A stretch of DNA of 39,586 nt from Bacteroides timonensis (GCF_000513195.1 NZ_CBVI010000130.1:1-39586), one strand, 5' to 3'; positions 1-9,163 are shown, numbered from the stretch's first letter. Numbers and translations: made by a program. The notes: generated by a model from the letters alone, not told the origin.

Positions 1-28
1 AAAAGGGAGAAATTTTCTCCCTTTTTTT
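1..28. terminator. Bidirectional hairpin terminator
   Basis: An AAAGGGAGAA / TTCTCCCTTT inverted repeat with a very short loop is followed by a T-run in both readings. On the minus strand it closes the SSB-like gene that ends at 48; the gene on the other side lies outside the window. Confidence 0.8.
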
Positions 29-47
29 GTGTTAAATTCTTTTTAGT

Positions 48-422
48 TTAGAATGGCAGATCATCTTTTGCGTCACCTGTGAGGAATTCCGGTGCGGCAG
101 TCGGTGCCGGCGGCGGAACAGATGCGCCCGGTGCGCCTGCAGGGGCTGTTGCACTAACACGCTCTACTTTCCATGCGCGGATACTGTTGAACCAACGGTC
201 CTGCCATTGGCGTGCGTCCACATCAAATGATACGGTCAGTTCTTCGCCCATCTGGATGTTAAACTGTTCTATTTTGTCTGCTCCGAAAACATCGAAACAC
301 ATTTTGCGGGGATATTGGCCGTGGTCTTCAATCACATATTCTTGTGCTTTCCACTCATTGCCCGACTTTGCCACTCCGCCTCTTGGTTGGAGTATAGCGA
401 TAATTTTTCCTGTAAATTCCAT
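48..422 (-). CDS. DUF3127 OB-fold, SSB-like DNA-binding protein
   Basis: A 124-residue protein starting at the ATG at 422 (MEFTGKII...); longer upstream reading is rejected because it runs back through the dnaN promoter. It belongs to the DUF3127 family of small OB-fold proteins found in Bacteroidota. After the globular part (about 1-90) comes an Ala/Pro-rich flexible linker and an acidic tip ending DDLPF. That is the layout of bacterial single-strand DNA-binding proteins, whose DDIPF-like C-terminus recruits replication and repair partners. The gene is divergent from dnaN, so the two promoters lie back to back in 423-600. A role in ssDNA binding or replication is inferred from fold and tail; it is not the canonical Ssb, which should be elsewhere. 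A possible -7 (TAACTTCG, minus, 446-453) is weak. Confidence 0.85.
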   Translation of the reverse strand: MEFTGKIIAILQPRGGVAKSGNEWKAQEYVIEDHGQYPRKMCFDVFGADKIEQFNIQMGEELTVSFDVDARQWQDRWFNSIRAWKVERVSATAPAGAPGASVPPPAPTAAPEFLTGDAKDDLPF

Positions 423-504
423 TGCGTTCTTTTTTAATGATGCGGCGAAGTTACAATTTTTTAGGGAAATCCGGAGAAGTTCCGGGTGTTTTTTCTTAAT
501 TTTC

Positions 505-537
505 TTTGCGGTGGGAAGATCTTTTTTTGTAACTTTG
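505..537 (+). promoter_or_regulatory. Bacteroides-type promoter for dnaN
   Basis: TTTG at 505-508 and TAACTTTG at 530-537 are separated by 21 bp, matching the Bacteroides primary-sigma consensus TTTG-N19-21-TAnnTTTG. It predicts a transcript start near 544 and a leader of roughly 55 nt before the ATG at 600. Confidence 0.75.
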
Positions 538-599
538 TCCGATACTATGAAGTTATAGTACGAATAGGGAATAATATAAAACTTAAATACACAGAACAT

Positions 600-1724
600 A
601 TGAAATTTATCGTTTCGAGTACTGCGCTCTCCAGTCATTTACAGGCTATCAGCCGTGTGATTAATTCGAAGAATGCGTTGCCCATTTTGGATTGTTTCCT
701 CTTTGAACTGAAAGACGGAACATTGTCGATTACTGTTTCTGATAGTGAAACAACGATGGTGACATCAGTTGAAGTGAATGAAAGTGATGCTGACGGACGC
801 TTTGCCGTAGCTGCCAAAACAATTCTGGACGCATTGAAGGAAATCCCCGAACAACCGCTGTCATTTGAAGTAAATACCAATTCTTTGGAAATCACAGTAC
901 AGTATCAGAACGGTAAGTATAGCCTGATGGGACAGAATGCAGATGAATTTCCTCAATCGGCTATGCTGGGTGACAATGCCGTACGCGTAGAAATGGATGC
1001 ATCCGTATTGTTGGGTGGAATTAATCGCGCTGTATTTGCTACGGCTGATGATGAACTTCGTCCGGTGATGAATGGTATCTATTTTGACATTACCACAGAA
1101 GATATTACAATGGTGGCATCTGATGGTCACAAATTGGTGCGTTGCAAAACACTGGCTGCCAAAGGTAATGAACGCGCAGCATTTATTCTGCCCAAAAAGC
1201 CGGCTTCGTTGATTAAGAATTTGTTGCCTAAAGAACAAGGACAAGTTTTTATTGAATTTGATGAACGTAATGCTGTGTTTACATTGGAAAAATACCGCAT
1301 GGTGTGTCGTCTGATTGAAGGACGTTATCCTAATTATAATTCGGTGATACCGCAGAATAATCCTTATAAAGTGACTGTGGACCGTATGCAGTTGGTAGGT
1401 GCATTGCGTCGTGTATCTATTTTCTCATCACAGGCAAGCAGTCTTATTAAGCTGCGTATGCAGCCCAATCAGATTGTGGTTTCGGCCCAGGATATTGATT
1501 TCTCTACTTCTGCCGAAGAAACACTGGCTTGTCAGTATGATGGTAACCCGATGAGCATCGGTTTTAAATCGACTTTCCTGATTGATATTTTGAATAATAT
1601 CGCTGCTGATGAAGTGATAATTGAACTGGCAGATCCGTCACGTGCAGGTGTCATTATTCCCGTTGAACAAGAAGAAAATGAGGAGTTGTTGATGCTACTG
1701 ATGCCGATGATGCTAAATGATTAA
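600..1724 (+). CDS. dnaN: DNA polymerase III beta sliding clamp
   Basis: A 374-residue beta clamp, the dimeric ring that tethers DNA polymerase III to DNA. It starts MKFIVSSTALSSHLQAI, the usual first strand of the family, at the ATG at 600; an in-frame extension to 486 would include the promoter and is rejected. The length fits three clamp domains of about 120 residues each. Family motifs seen include the DALKEIPEQP stretch in domain 1, the DELRPVMNGIYFD segment at the domain 1/2 boundary and the EGRYPNYNSVIP signature in domain 2. The C-terminus reads LLMPMMLND, a two-residue extension past the usual MPMRL end. Transcribed from the promoter at 505-537; the chromosomal neighbours are not the dnaA operon, as is common in Bacteroidota. 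Confidence 0.97.
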   Translation: MKFIVSSTALSSHLQAISRVINSKNALPILDCFLFELKDGTLSITVSDSETTMVTSVEVNESDADGRFAVAAKTILDALKEIPEQPLSFEVNTNSLEITVQYQNGKYSLMGQNADEFPQSAMLGDNAVRVEMDASVLLGGINRAVFATADDELRPVMNGIYFDITTEDITMVASDGHKLVRCKTLAAKGNERAAFILPKKPASLIKNLLPKEQGQVFIEFDERNAVFTLEKYRMVCRLIEGRYPNYNSVIPQNNPYKVTVDRMQLVGALRRVSIFSSQASSLIKLRMQPNQIVVSAQDIDFSTSAEETLACQYDGNPMSIGFKSTFLIDILNNIAADEVIIELADPSRAGVIIPVEQEENEELLMLLMPMMLND

Positions 1725-1734
1725 TAATTGCTAT

Positions 1735-1812
1735 AGCTACGAGCTACAAGCTACAGGCTACGAGTGTCTTTCGGGACATAGCGTAGCCACTTGTAGCTTG
1801 TAGCTCGTAGCT
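1735..1812. repeat. Long hairpin built from GCTACAA-type heptamers
   Basis: The left arm (1735-1762) and right arm (1782-1812) are reverse complements over 28 positions with one 3-nt insertion. Each arm is itself made of near-repeats of AGCTACAAGCTACGAG type. No T-run follows, so it is not a classical terminator. It fills most of the gap between dnaN and the exonuclease gene. Confidence 0.8.
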
Positions 1813-1835
1813 TGTAGCTTATACCTATAATAATA

Positions 1836-2606
1836 ATGAAATTAAACCTCAAAAAACCGATTGTTTTTTTTGATTTGGAGACGACCGGAACGAGTATCAA
1901 TGTAGACCGTATCGTTGAAATCTGTTATCTCAAAGTACACCCCAATGGTAATGAGGAAGCAAAAACACTTCGTATCAATCCGGAAATGCATATTCCCGAA
2001 GGTGCATCTGCTGTTCATGGCATCTATGACGAGGATGTGGCAGATTGTCCTACCTTCAAAGAAGTGGCCCGTACTATTGCCAATGATATAGAAGGATGTG
2101 ATTTGGCAGGATTTAATTCCAACCGTTTTGATATTCCCGTGCTGGCGGAAGAATTTCTTCGCGCCGGTGTAGATATTGACCTGAGTCGCCGCAAGTTTGT
2201 GGATGTACAGGTCATTTTCCATAAATTGGAGCAGCGTACACTTTCTGCTGCTTATAAATTCTATTGTGGAAAGAATCTGGAGGATGCACATACGGCGGCA
2301 GCTGATACGCAAGCAACTTATGAGGTGCTAATGGCACAGCTGGACCGTTATTCGGAATTGCAGAATGATGTTGCTTTTCTGGCCGATTATTCCAGCTTTA
2401 ACAAAAATGTGGATTTCGCAGGACGTATGATTTATGATGATAATGGTGTGGAAGTATTTAACTTTGGAAAATACAAGGGAATGTCGGTGACAGATGTGTT
2501 GAAGCGCGATCCGGGCTATTATAGCTGGATATTAAACAGTGACTTTACACTGAACACCAAGGCTATGTTGACAAAGATCCGTCTACGTGAATTAACCAAT
2601 AAGTAG
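1836..2606 (+). CDS. DnaQ-family 3'-5' exonuclease with DUF3820 domain
   Basis: A 256-residue DEDDh exonuclease. The N-terminal domain (about 8-170) has Exo I FFDLETTGT with the metal-binding Asp and Glu, Exo II in the NSNRFDIPVL stretch, and Exo III HTAAADTQAT with the catalytic His and last Asp. The C-terminal 60 residues (FNFGKYKGMSVTDVL...) are a DUF3820 module, often attached to such exonucleases in Bacteroidota. It probably trims DNA 3' ends in replication or repair. It follows dnaN after the heptamer hairpin and precedes coaBC by 4 bp, so exonuclease and coaBC are likely co-transcribed. Whether it is the replicative proofreading subunit cannot be said. Confidence 0.92.
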   Translation: MKLNLKKPIVFFDLETTGTSINVDRIVEICYLKVHPNGNEEAKTLRINPEMHIPEGASAVHGIYDEDVADCPTFKEVARTIANDIEGCDLAGFNSNRFDIPVLAEEFLRAGVDIDLSRRKFVDVQVIFHKLEQRTLSAAYKFYCGKNLEDAHTAAADTQATYEVLMAQLDRYSELQNDVAFLADYSSFNKNVDFAGRMIYDDNGVEVFNFGKYKGMSVTDVLKRDPGYYSWILNSDFTLNTKAMLTKIRLRELTNK

Positions 2607-2610
2607 TATC

Positions 2611-3825
2611 ATGGCGAATACACTGAAAGGGAAGAAAATTATATTAGGAATAACCGGAAGTATTGCTGCTTATAAAGCTTGTTATATTATCCGGGGACTT
2701 ATAAAGCAAGGTGCTGAGGTACAGGTAGTCATAACTCCTGCAGGAAAAGAATTTATAACTCCCATTACGCTTTCGGCATTGACGAGTAAACCGGTTATCA
2801 GTGAGTTTTTTGCACAACGTGATGGTACATGGAATAGCCACGTGGATTTGGGTTTATGGGCGGATGCTATGCTTATAGCTCCGGCAACTGCTTCAACTAT
2901 TGGCAAGATGGCAAATGGAGTGGCTGATAATATGTTGATTACGACTTATTTGTCGGCTAAGGCTCCGGTATTTGTGGCACCCGCCATGGACCTCGATATG
3001 TATGCCCATCCTTCTACACAAAAGAATCTGGATACGCTTCGTTCTTATGGAAATCATATTATAGAACCGGGTACGGGAGAACTTGCCAGCCATCTGGTAG
3101 GTAAGGGACGTATGGAAGAACCGGAAGTCATTATTCAACATCTGGCGAATTATTTTGCCGGGAAAGAAGGTGATTTGCGAGGTAAGACCATTATGATCAC
3201 TGCCGGACCTACTTATGAGAAGATCGATCCGGTACGTTTTATCGGGAACTATTCTTCCGGTAAGATGGGGTTTGCTATTGCAGATGAATGTGCTGCCCGC
3301 GGAGCTAAGGTCATTATGATATCAGGTCCTGTACAACAGCAATTGAAATATCCGGTACGTTGGTTTGCTGTGGAATCGGCAGATCAGATGTATAATGTTG
3401 CGTGTAGCTTTTTTGCAGAGGCTGATGCTGCTATTCTTTCGGCTGCTGTTGCCGATTTTACATCGGAACAGGTTGCTGATGCTAAGATAAAGCGGGAAAA
3501 GGAAGGGGAAATGACGTTGCGTTTGAAACCTACGAAAGACATTGCCGCCTGTCTGGGACAGATGAAGAAAGATCGTCAGGTATTGGTAGGTTTTGCTCTG
3601 GAAACGAATGACGAACAGCATAACGCTGAGGATAAGCTGCGACGGAAGAATCTGGATTTTATCGTTCTGAATTCTCTGAATGATAAGGGAGCCGGTTTCC
3701 GGTACGACACGAATAAAATCAGTATCATTGACCGTGAAAGCAAGACGGACTTTCCGTTGAAATCAAAGGTGGAAGTAGCTGTGGATATTGTAGATTGTCT
3801 GGTGGAAGTATTGGAGAATAAGTAA
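2611..3825 (+). CDS. coaBC: Bifunctional phosphopantothenoylcysteine decarboxylase/synthetase
   Basis: A 404-residue CoaBC (Dfp), which makes 4'-phosphopantetheine from phosphopantothenate, cysteine and CTP in coenzyme A synthesis. The N-terminal FMN-dependent CoaC half (about 5-180) starts ITGSIAAYKA, has the catalytic-His region NSHVDLGLWAD and the PAMDLDMY segment. The C-terminal CoaB half (about 190-400) has ITAGPTYEKIDPVRFIGN, the SSGKMG dimer/CTP loop, LSAAVADF and a lysine-rich RRKNLD segment. Full length for the family. The start 4 bp after the exonuclease stop gives tight coupling. Confidence 0.97.
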   Translation: MANTLKGKKIILGITGSIAAYKACYIIRGLIKQGAEVQVVITPAGKEFITPITLSALTSKPVISEFFAQRDGTWNSHVDLGLWADAMLIAPATASTIGKMANGVADNMLITTYLSAKAPVFVAPAMDLDMYAHPSTQKNLDTLRSYGNHIIEPGTGELASHLVGKGRMEEPEVIIQHLANYFAGKEGDLRGKTIMITAGPTYEKIDPVRFIGNYSSGKMGFAIADECAARGAKVIMISGPVQQQLKYPVRWFAVESADQMYNVACSFFAEADAAILSAAVADFTSEQVADAKIKREKEGEMTLRLKPTKDIAACLGQMKKDRQVLVGFALETNDEQHNAEDKLRRKNLDFIVLNSLNDKGAGFRYDTNKISIIDRESKTDFPLKSKVEVAVDIVDCLVEVLENK

Positions 3826-3834
3826 ATATAGATA

Positions 3835-4737
3835 GTGAGGAATAAGACACTTTATATGATTCTGCTTCTGGTTGCTGTGACGCTAAAGTCCACTGCTCAG
3901 GAATTGAATTGTAAATTTACGGTGAATTATTCTCAGATACAAGGTACGAGTACACAGGTTTTTACTACGCTTGAAAACGCCTTGATGGAGTTTATCAATA
4001 CCCGTCGGTGGACGCAGGCGCAGTATGAAGTGAATGAACGGATTCGTTGTTCTATGAACCTGACCGTGAAAGAATATAATGAGGCGGACGGACGTTGGAC
4101 GTGTGAGCTGATTGTACAGTCTACACGCCCCGTCTGGCAATCCGGGTATCAGACGGTAGTTTTTAGCTTTAAAGATACGGATGTTGCTTTCAACTATCGT
4201 GAGTTCGATCCGCTGCAACTGAGGGATAATGTTATTGACAGTAATCTGACGGCAGTAATTGCTTATTATGCTTATATGATTATCGGACTGGACATGGACA
4301 CGATGGCTCCACAGGGTGGTACGGAGGTTTTTCGGGCAGCTGAAGACATTGTAACGGCCGCACAGAACCTTGGTGAAACCGGTTGGCAAGCGTTCGATAG
4401 CAGTCGGAATCGTTATGCGTTAGTTTCTGATTATCTGGAAGATGGCATGGCGCCTTTGCGCAAACTGATGTATGGATATCATCGTACAGGTATGGATGAA
4501 CTCTCTGTGAATGTTACCCGTGCCCGCGCTGTAATAACATCTATGCTTAGCGGTCTGAAAGAGGCGCAACATAATAAGCCTATGTCGGCATTGCCCGGTT
4601 TGTTTACTGAAATAAAGAAAGATGAATTGATTAATCTTTATTCTCGTGCTGCAATGAAGGAAAAGGAAGAAATATGTGAACTACTCTCTTCTGTCAATCC
4701 TTCGCTGACTACCGAGTGGGAAAAGATAAAACAATAA
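3835..4737 (+). CDS. DUF4835 family exported protein
   Basis: A 300-residue protein with a signal peptide (MRNKTLYMILLLVAVTLKS, cleavage probably near ...STAQ/E). It uses GTG at 3835; the alternative ATG at 3856 also leaves a usable signal. After the signal it has the conserved NCKFTVNYSQIQG start of DUF4835, a family present in nearly all Bacteroidota next to coaBC and recN and of unknown function. There is no lipobox Cys after the signal, so it is probably periplasmic. Position between coaBC and recN, 9 bp after coaBC, suggests one operon. Confidence 0.85.
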   Translation: MRNKTLYMILLLVAVTLKSTAQELNCKFTVNYSQIQGTSTQVFTTLENALMEFINTRRWTQAQYEVNERIRCSMNLTVKEYNEADGRWTCELIVQSTRPVWQSGYQTVVFSFKDTDVAFNYREFDPLQLRDNVIDSNLTAVIAYYAYMIIGLDMDTMAPQGGTEVFRAAEDIVTAAQNLGETGWQAFDSSRNRYALVSDYLEDGMAPLRKLMYGYHRTGMDELSVNVTRARAVITSMLSGLKEAQHNKPMSALPGLFTEIKKDELINLYSRAAMKEKEEICELLSSVNPSLTTEWEKIKQ

Positions 4738-4773
4738 TTAGGAAGTGAGTAAGATTAAAATTGTAAATAAGTC

Positions 4774-6438
4774 ATGTTACGTTCGCTTTACATACAGAAT
4801 TACGCGCTTATAGAAAAGCTTGATATTAGCTTTGGTGCAGGTTTCTCCGTTATCACGGGTGAAACGGGTGCCGGTAAGTCTATTATACTGGGTGCTATCG
4901 GCTTGCTGCTTGGTCAGCGTGCCGAAGTAAAAGCCATTCGCCAGGGTGCATCGAAGTGTGTGATTGAGGCCCGTTTTGATATTTCAGCTTATGGTATGGA
5001 GCCTTTCTTTGAAGATAATGAACTGGAATATGAAGAAGAGTGTATCTTGCGTCGTGAGGTTTATGCATCTGGTAAGAGTCGTGCATTTATCAATGATACT
5101 CCGGCTTCGCTTGTACAAATGAAGGAGTTGGGTGAACAGTTAATTGACGTGCATTCTCAGCACCAGAATCTTTTGTTGAATAAAGAAGGATTCCAGTTGA
5201 ATGTACTCGATATATTGTCTCATAATGATGAACAACTTTCTGCTTATCAATCTTTGTATAGAGAATGGAAGCAGGCGCAACAGGAACTGGCAGACCTCAT
5301 AGCCCGTGCTGAGCAGAATAAGGCAGATGAAGATTATATCCGTTTTCAGTTGGAGCAGTTGGAAGAAGCAAATTTGTCTGCAGGTGAACAGGAAGAACTG
5401 GAACAGGAGACGGATATGTTGAGTCATGCTGAAGAAATAAAGGCCGGTTTGTTCCGTGTCGGACAATTGTTGACCTCTGATGAAGGTGGTCTGCTGGCTG
5501 GGTTGAAGGAAAGTCTGAATACAATGCTTGGTCTACAAAAAGTTTATTCTCCGGCTACTGAACTTGCTGAACGCCTGGAAAGTACATATATTGAATTGAA
5601 AGATGTTTCCCAGGAAGTTTCTTCTCAGGAAGAGGATGTTGAGTTTAATCCTGATCGTCTGGAAGAGGTAAACGATCGATTGAATCTGATTTATACCTTA
5701 CAGCAAAAACATAGGGCAACCACTGTGGAGGAGTTACTGGCACTTGCTGAAGAATATGCAGCAAAGTTGGCGGCCATTACTTCTTATGATGAACGTATTG
5801 GTGAGTTGACAACTCTTTGCGATACTTTATATAATAAGATGAGAAAGCAGGCTGCTGTTCTTACCAAAGCCCGTACCAGTGCCGCTCGTGAAGTTGAAAA
5901 GCAGATGGCTTCCCGCTTGGTGCCGTTGGGTATGCCTAATGTGCGTTTTCAGGTGGAGATGGGAATAAGAAAAGAGCCTGGTGTACACGGTGAAGATACC
6001 GTCAACTTTCTCTTTTCTGCCAATAAAAACGGCTCATTGCAAAATATTTCATCGGTAGCTTCCGGTGGTGAGATTGCACGTGTCATGTTGTCCATCAAGG
6101 CGATGATAGCCGGTGCGGTGAAATTGCCCACTATTGTATTTGATGAAATAGATACAGGAGTATCCGGTGAGATTGCCGACCGTATGGCGGACATTATGCA
6201 GGAAATGGGCGAACAGGATCGCCAGGTAATCAGTATTACCCATCTGCCGCAAATTGCTGCGCGCGGATGTGCACATTATAAAGTATATAAGCAAGATAAC
6301 GAAACCGAAACCAATAGCCACATACGCCGTCTGGCAGATGAGGAGAGGGTAGAGGAAATAGCCCATATGCTCAGTGGGGCTACTTTGACAGAAGCTGCTT
6401 TGAATAATGCAAAGGCGCTTCTTGGTATCAAAAGATAG
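4774..6438 (+). CDS. recN: DNA repair protein RecN
   Basis: A 554-residue SMC-like ATPase acting in double-strand break repair. It has the Walker A motif GETGAGKS at 29-36, a VHSQHQN segment (a RecN hallmark) near 128-134, a central coiled coil (about 150-370, rich in E/Q/L), the ABC signature SSVASGGEIAR, and Walker B TIVFDEIDTGVSG followed by the switch ISITHLPQIAA. Length and order match the family. Transcribed with the DUF4835 gene; 36 bp separates them. Confidence 0.97.
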   Translation: MLRSLYIQNYALIEKLDISFGAGFSVITGETGAGKSIILGAIGLLLGQRAEVKAIRQGASKCVIEARFDISAYGMEPFFEDNELEYEEECILRREVYASGKSRAFINDTPASLVQMKELGEQLIDVHSQHQNLLLNKEGFQLNVLDILSHNDEQLSAYQSLYREWKQAQQELADLIARAEQNKADEDYIRFQLEQLEEANLSAGEQEELEQETDMLSHAEEIKAGLFRVGQLLTSDEGGLLAGLKESLNTMLGLQKVYSPATELAERLESTYIELKDVSQEVSSQEEDVEFNPDRLEEVNDRLNLIYTLQQKHRATTVEELLALAEEYAAKLAAITSYDERIGELTTLCDTLYNKMRKQAAVLTKARTSAAREVEKQMASRLVPLGMPNVRFQVEMGIRKEPGVHGEDTVNFLFSANKNGSLQNISSVASGGEIARVMLSIKAMIAGAVKLPTIVFDEIDTGVSGEIADRMADIMQEMGEQDRQVISITHLPQIAARGCAHYKVYKQDNETETNSHIRRLADEERVEEIAHMLSGATLTEAALNNAKALLGIKR

Positions 6439-6474
6439 CCTTTAATTTTTAATTTCTAATTTTAATTTCTCAAG

Positions 6475-7215
6475 ATGGTTGATAAGAGTGAAATGATTTT
6501 CGGCGTTCGCGCTGTGATAGAAGCAATACAGGCAGGAAAAGAAATCGATAAAATTCTGGTGAAGAAAGACATTCAGAGCGATTTATCCAAAGAACTTTTT
6601 GCTGCGCTAAAAGGAACTTTGATTCCGGTGCAACGTGTTCCGTTGGAACGTATTAATCGCATTACCCGTAAGAATCATCAAGGGGTGATTGCTTTTATTT
6701 CATCCGTTACGTATCAGAAGACAGAAGACTTGGTGCCTTTTCTTTTCGAAGAAGGCAAGAACCCGCTGTTCGTCATGTTGGATGGTGTGACTGATGTTCG
6801 TAACTTTGGTGCCATAGCTCGTACCTGTGAGTGTGCAGCGGTAGATGCTGTTATCATTCCTGCTAAAGGAAGCGTGACGGTGAATGCTGATGCAATGAAA
6901 ACATCTGCCGGAGCATTGCATGTTCTGCCGGTTTGCCGTGAGCAGAATCTGAAGACTACATTGCAATATCTCAAAGATAGTGGTTTCCGCATTGTGGCAG
7001 CTACAGAAAAGGGTGACTATGATTATACCAAAGCTGATTATACAGGACCGATGTGTATCATAATGGGAGCTGAAGATAAAGGTGTTTCTTATGATAACCT
7101 GGCTCTTTGCGATGAGTGGGTGAAAATCCCAATGCTGGGTACTATCGAGTCGCTCAATGTTTCTGTTGCGGCAGGTATTTTGATTTATGAAGCTGTGAAA
7201 CAAAGAACCAACTAA
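6475..7215 (+). CDS. rlmB: SpoU-type 23S rRNA 2'-O-methyltransferase (RlmB-like)
   Basis: A 246-residue SPOUT-class RNA methyltransferase that uses S-adenosylmethionine. The N-terminal substrate-binding domain (GVRAVIEAIQAG..., about 1-75) is of the L30e-like SpoU_sub_bind type. The catalytic knotted domain has motif 1 DGVTDVRNFGAIARTCE, motif 2 CIIMGAEDKGVS and motif 3 IPMLGTIESLNVSVA, which form the trefoil knot. RlmB, which modifies G2251, is the best match by length and N-terminal domain; a TrmH-like tRNA target is the alternative. It lies 36 bp after recN and 3 bp before the next gene. Confidence 0.88.
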   Translation: MVDKSEMIFGVRAVIEAIQAGKEIDKILVKKDIQSDLSKELFAALKGTLIPVQRVPLERINRITRKNHQGVIAFISSVTYQKTEDLVPFLFEEGKNPLFVMLDGVTDVRNFGAIARTCECAAVDAVIIPAKGSVTVNADAMKTSAGALHVLPVCREQNLKTTLQYLKDSGFRIVAATEKGDYDYTKADYTGPMCIIMGAEDKGVSYDNLALCDEWVKIPMLGTIESLNVSVAAGILIYEAVKQRTN

Positions 7216-7218
7216 GAT

Positions 7219-8922
7219 ATGAAGAAGAACTTGTTGTTGACGCTCGCCCTCTGTTTGCTGGCACAGTGGAGTGTAGCTCAGGCACCCAAATGGGTGGAAA
7301 AAGCCAAGCGTGCTGTTTTCTCGGTGGTCACGTATGACGAGAGTGATAAGATACTTAATACGGGAAATGGATTTTTTGTTACCGAGGATGGAATTGCTCT
7401 GTCTGATTATAGCTTGTTTAAAGGTGCGCAGCGTGCCGTTGTCATTAATTCGGAGGGCACACAAATGCCTGTGGAAGTTATTATGGGAGCAAATGACATG
7501 TATGATGTTGTGAAGTTCCGTGTAGCGATTTCAGGAAAAAAAGTACCTGCATTAGTGGTATCTCCTGTGCCCCCGACTGTAGGTGCAAGCATTTATCTGC
7601 TACCTTATTCTACACAGAAAGATCGTTCCTATACTACCGGACAGGTGAAAGAAGAGTCTAAGGTAGATGGACAATATCATTATTATACACTTGATATGCA
7701 GCTGAAGGACAAAATGGTAAGTTGTCCGGTAATGACTGCTGAGGGACAAGTATTCGGTCTGGCACAGAAATCTTCTGGAAAAGATACAGCTACCATTTGC
7801 TATGCAGTAGGTGCCGATTATGCTATGGCTCAAAAGATAAGTCCTCTTTCTTTCAATGATCATACTTTATTGAGTATTGGCATTAAAAAAGCATTGCCTG
7901 AGACGGAAGAACAAGCATTGGTTTATCTCTATATGGCTTCTTCACAGCTTACACCGGAGAAATACGCCGAGTTGCTGAATGAGTTTATATCTCAGTATCC
8001 CAACAGTGCTGACGGTTATCTTCGCCGTGCAAACAATCAAATCTTCCAGTCGAAGGAGGCAAGTTCAATGGATAAGGTAGCAGCTGATATGGATAAGGCG
8101 CTTGAAGTGGCGCAAAAGAAAGATGATGCATACTTCAATCGTGCCAAACTGATTTATGGTTATCAGTTGGATAAACCTGAAAAAAACTATAAAGATTGGA
8201 CATATGACAGGGCTTTGGATGAGGTTCGTAAAGCGATTGCAATCGAAGCTCTTCCGGTTTATGTTCAGTTGGAAGGCGATATCCAGTTTGCCAAGAAGGA
8301 CTATGCGGCTGCTCTTGCCAGTTATGAGAAGGTGAATGGTTCCAATATTGCCTCTCCGGCTACATTCTTTAGTGCCGCTAAGACGAAAGAATTGATGGAA
8401 GCAGCTCCGGAAGAAGTGTTGGCTTTGATGGATAGTTGTATGGCGCGTTTCGTACAACCGTACAGTGAAGAAGCTGCTCCTTATCTGCTGGAACGTGCCC
8501 AGATGCGCCTGAATGCCGGACAAGGACGCGGTGCGATGCTTGATTATGATGAATACTATAAAGCGGTTCGTGGCAATGTGAATGATGTGTTCTATTATTA
8601 TCGCGAACAGGCGGCCGTTCAGGCAAAGCAGTTTCAGCGTGCGTTGGATGATTTGGCAAAAGCTATTGAGCTTAATCCGAAAGAGCTGACTTATTTTTCG
8701 GAACTTGCGGTGGTGAACATTCGTGTGGGTAGAAATGAAGAAGCAATCAAGGTGCTGAAAGATGCTTTGGAAATTGATTCTAAATATGCTGAGGCCTATC
8801 GCTTGATAGGAGTTGCCCAGCTACAGTTAAAGCTAAACAAAGAGGCTTGTGCTAGCTTCGCAAAAGCCAAGGAACTGGGTGATCCGAATGTTGATGCTTT
8901 AATAGAAAAACACTGTAAGTGA
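7219..8922 (+). CDS. Exported trypsin-like-fold protein with TPR repeats; triad apparently lost
   Basis: A 567-residue exported protein. A signal peptide (MKKNLLLTLALCLLAQWSVAQ) is followed by a trypsin-like fold at about 25-200 and then a TPR array (about 230-567, e.g. ALDDLAKAIELNPKELTYFS and EAIKVLKDALEIDSKYAEAY). The protease part retains the DegP-like order (GNGFFVTEDGIALSDYSLF, YDVVKFRV, then KMVSCPVMTAEGQVFGLA). However, the His position reads Asp/Tyr, and aligning KMVSCPV with GNSGSPV puts Val at the nucleophilic serine. It therefore looks like a pseudoprotease scaffold in the periplasm. It is 3 bp after the methyltransferase gene and probably ends the operon at the hairpin at 8951. 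Confidence 0.82.
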   Translation: MKKNLLLTLALCLLAQWSVAQAPKWVEKAKRAVFSVVTYDESDKILNTGNGFFVTEDGIALSDYSLFKGAQRAVVINSEGTQMPVEVIMGANDMYDVVKFRVAISGKKVPALVVSPVPPTVGASIYLLPYSTQKDRSYTTGQVKEESKVDGQYHYYTLDMQLKDKMVSCPVMTAEGQVFGLAQKSSGKDTATICYAVGADYAMAQKISPLSFNDHTLLSIGIKKALPETEEQALVYLYMASSQLTPEKYAELLNEFISQYPNSADGYLRRANNQIFQSKEASSMDKVAADMDKALEVAQKKDDAYFNRAKLIYGYQLDKPEKNYKDWTYDRALDEVRKAIAIEALPVYVQLEGDIQFAKKDYAAALASYEKVNGSNIASPATFFSAAKTKELMEAAPEEVLALMDSCMARFVQPYSEEAAPYLLERAQMRLNAGQGRGAMLDYDEYYKAVRGNVNDVFYYYREQAAVQAKQFQRALDDLAKAIELNPKELTYFSELAVVNIRVGRNEEAIKVLKDALEIDSKYAEAYRLIGVAQLQLKLNKEACASFAKAKELGDPNVDALIEKHCK

Positions 8923-8950
8923 TAGTATTGCAGATGATATCTTTATAAAA

Positions 8951-8978
8951 AAGGCTCTGCTTTCGCAAGCCGAGCCTT
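8951..8978 (+). terminator. Hairpin terminator after the TPR gene
   Basis: AAGGCTC...GAGCCTT with one internal mismatch and a TCGC loop, followed by a short T-rich stretch. It lies 28 bp after the stop at 8922. Confidence 0.6.
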
Positions 8979-9163
8979 TATCGGGAAACTCCCGTGTCAA
9001 AAAAGAATTAGCTAAGTCTAGGTTTTTAAAACAGGTATAAGTGAATTTTTCTTTTGTGTATAATCCTATTAAGTAAATGCATGAAGTTGCAGAATACTGC
9101 ATAAGATACCAATTTTTTTTCTTGAATGAATCATAAATTGTTGAATACTAAAATAATATTAGA

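Noticed and set aside
6700..7464. A 254-residue minus-strand frame
   Set aside because: It is antisense to the rlmB-like gene and the start of the next gene; no domain or ribosome-binding site.
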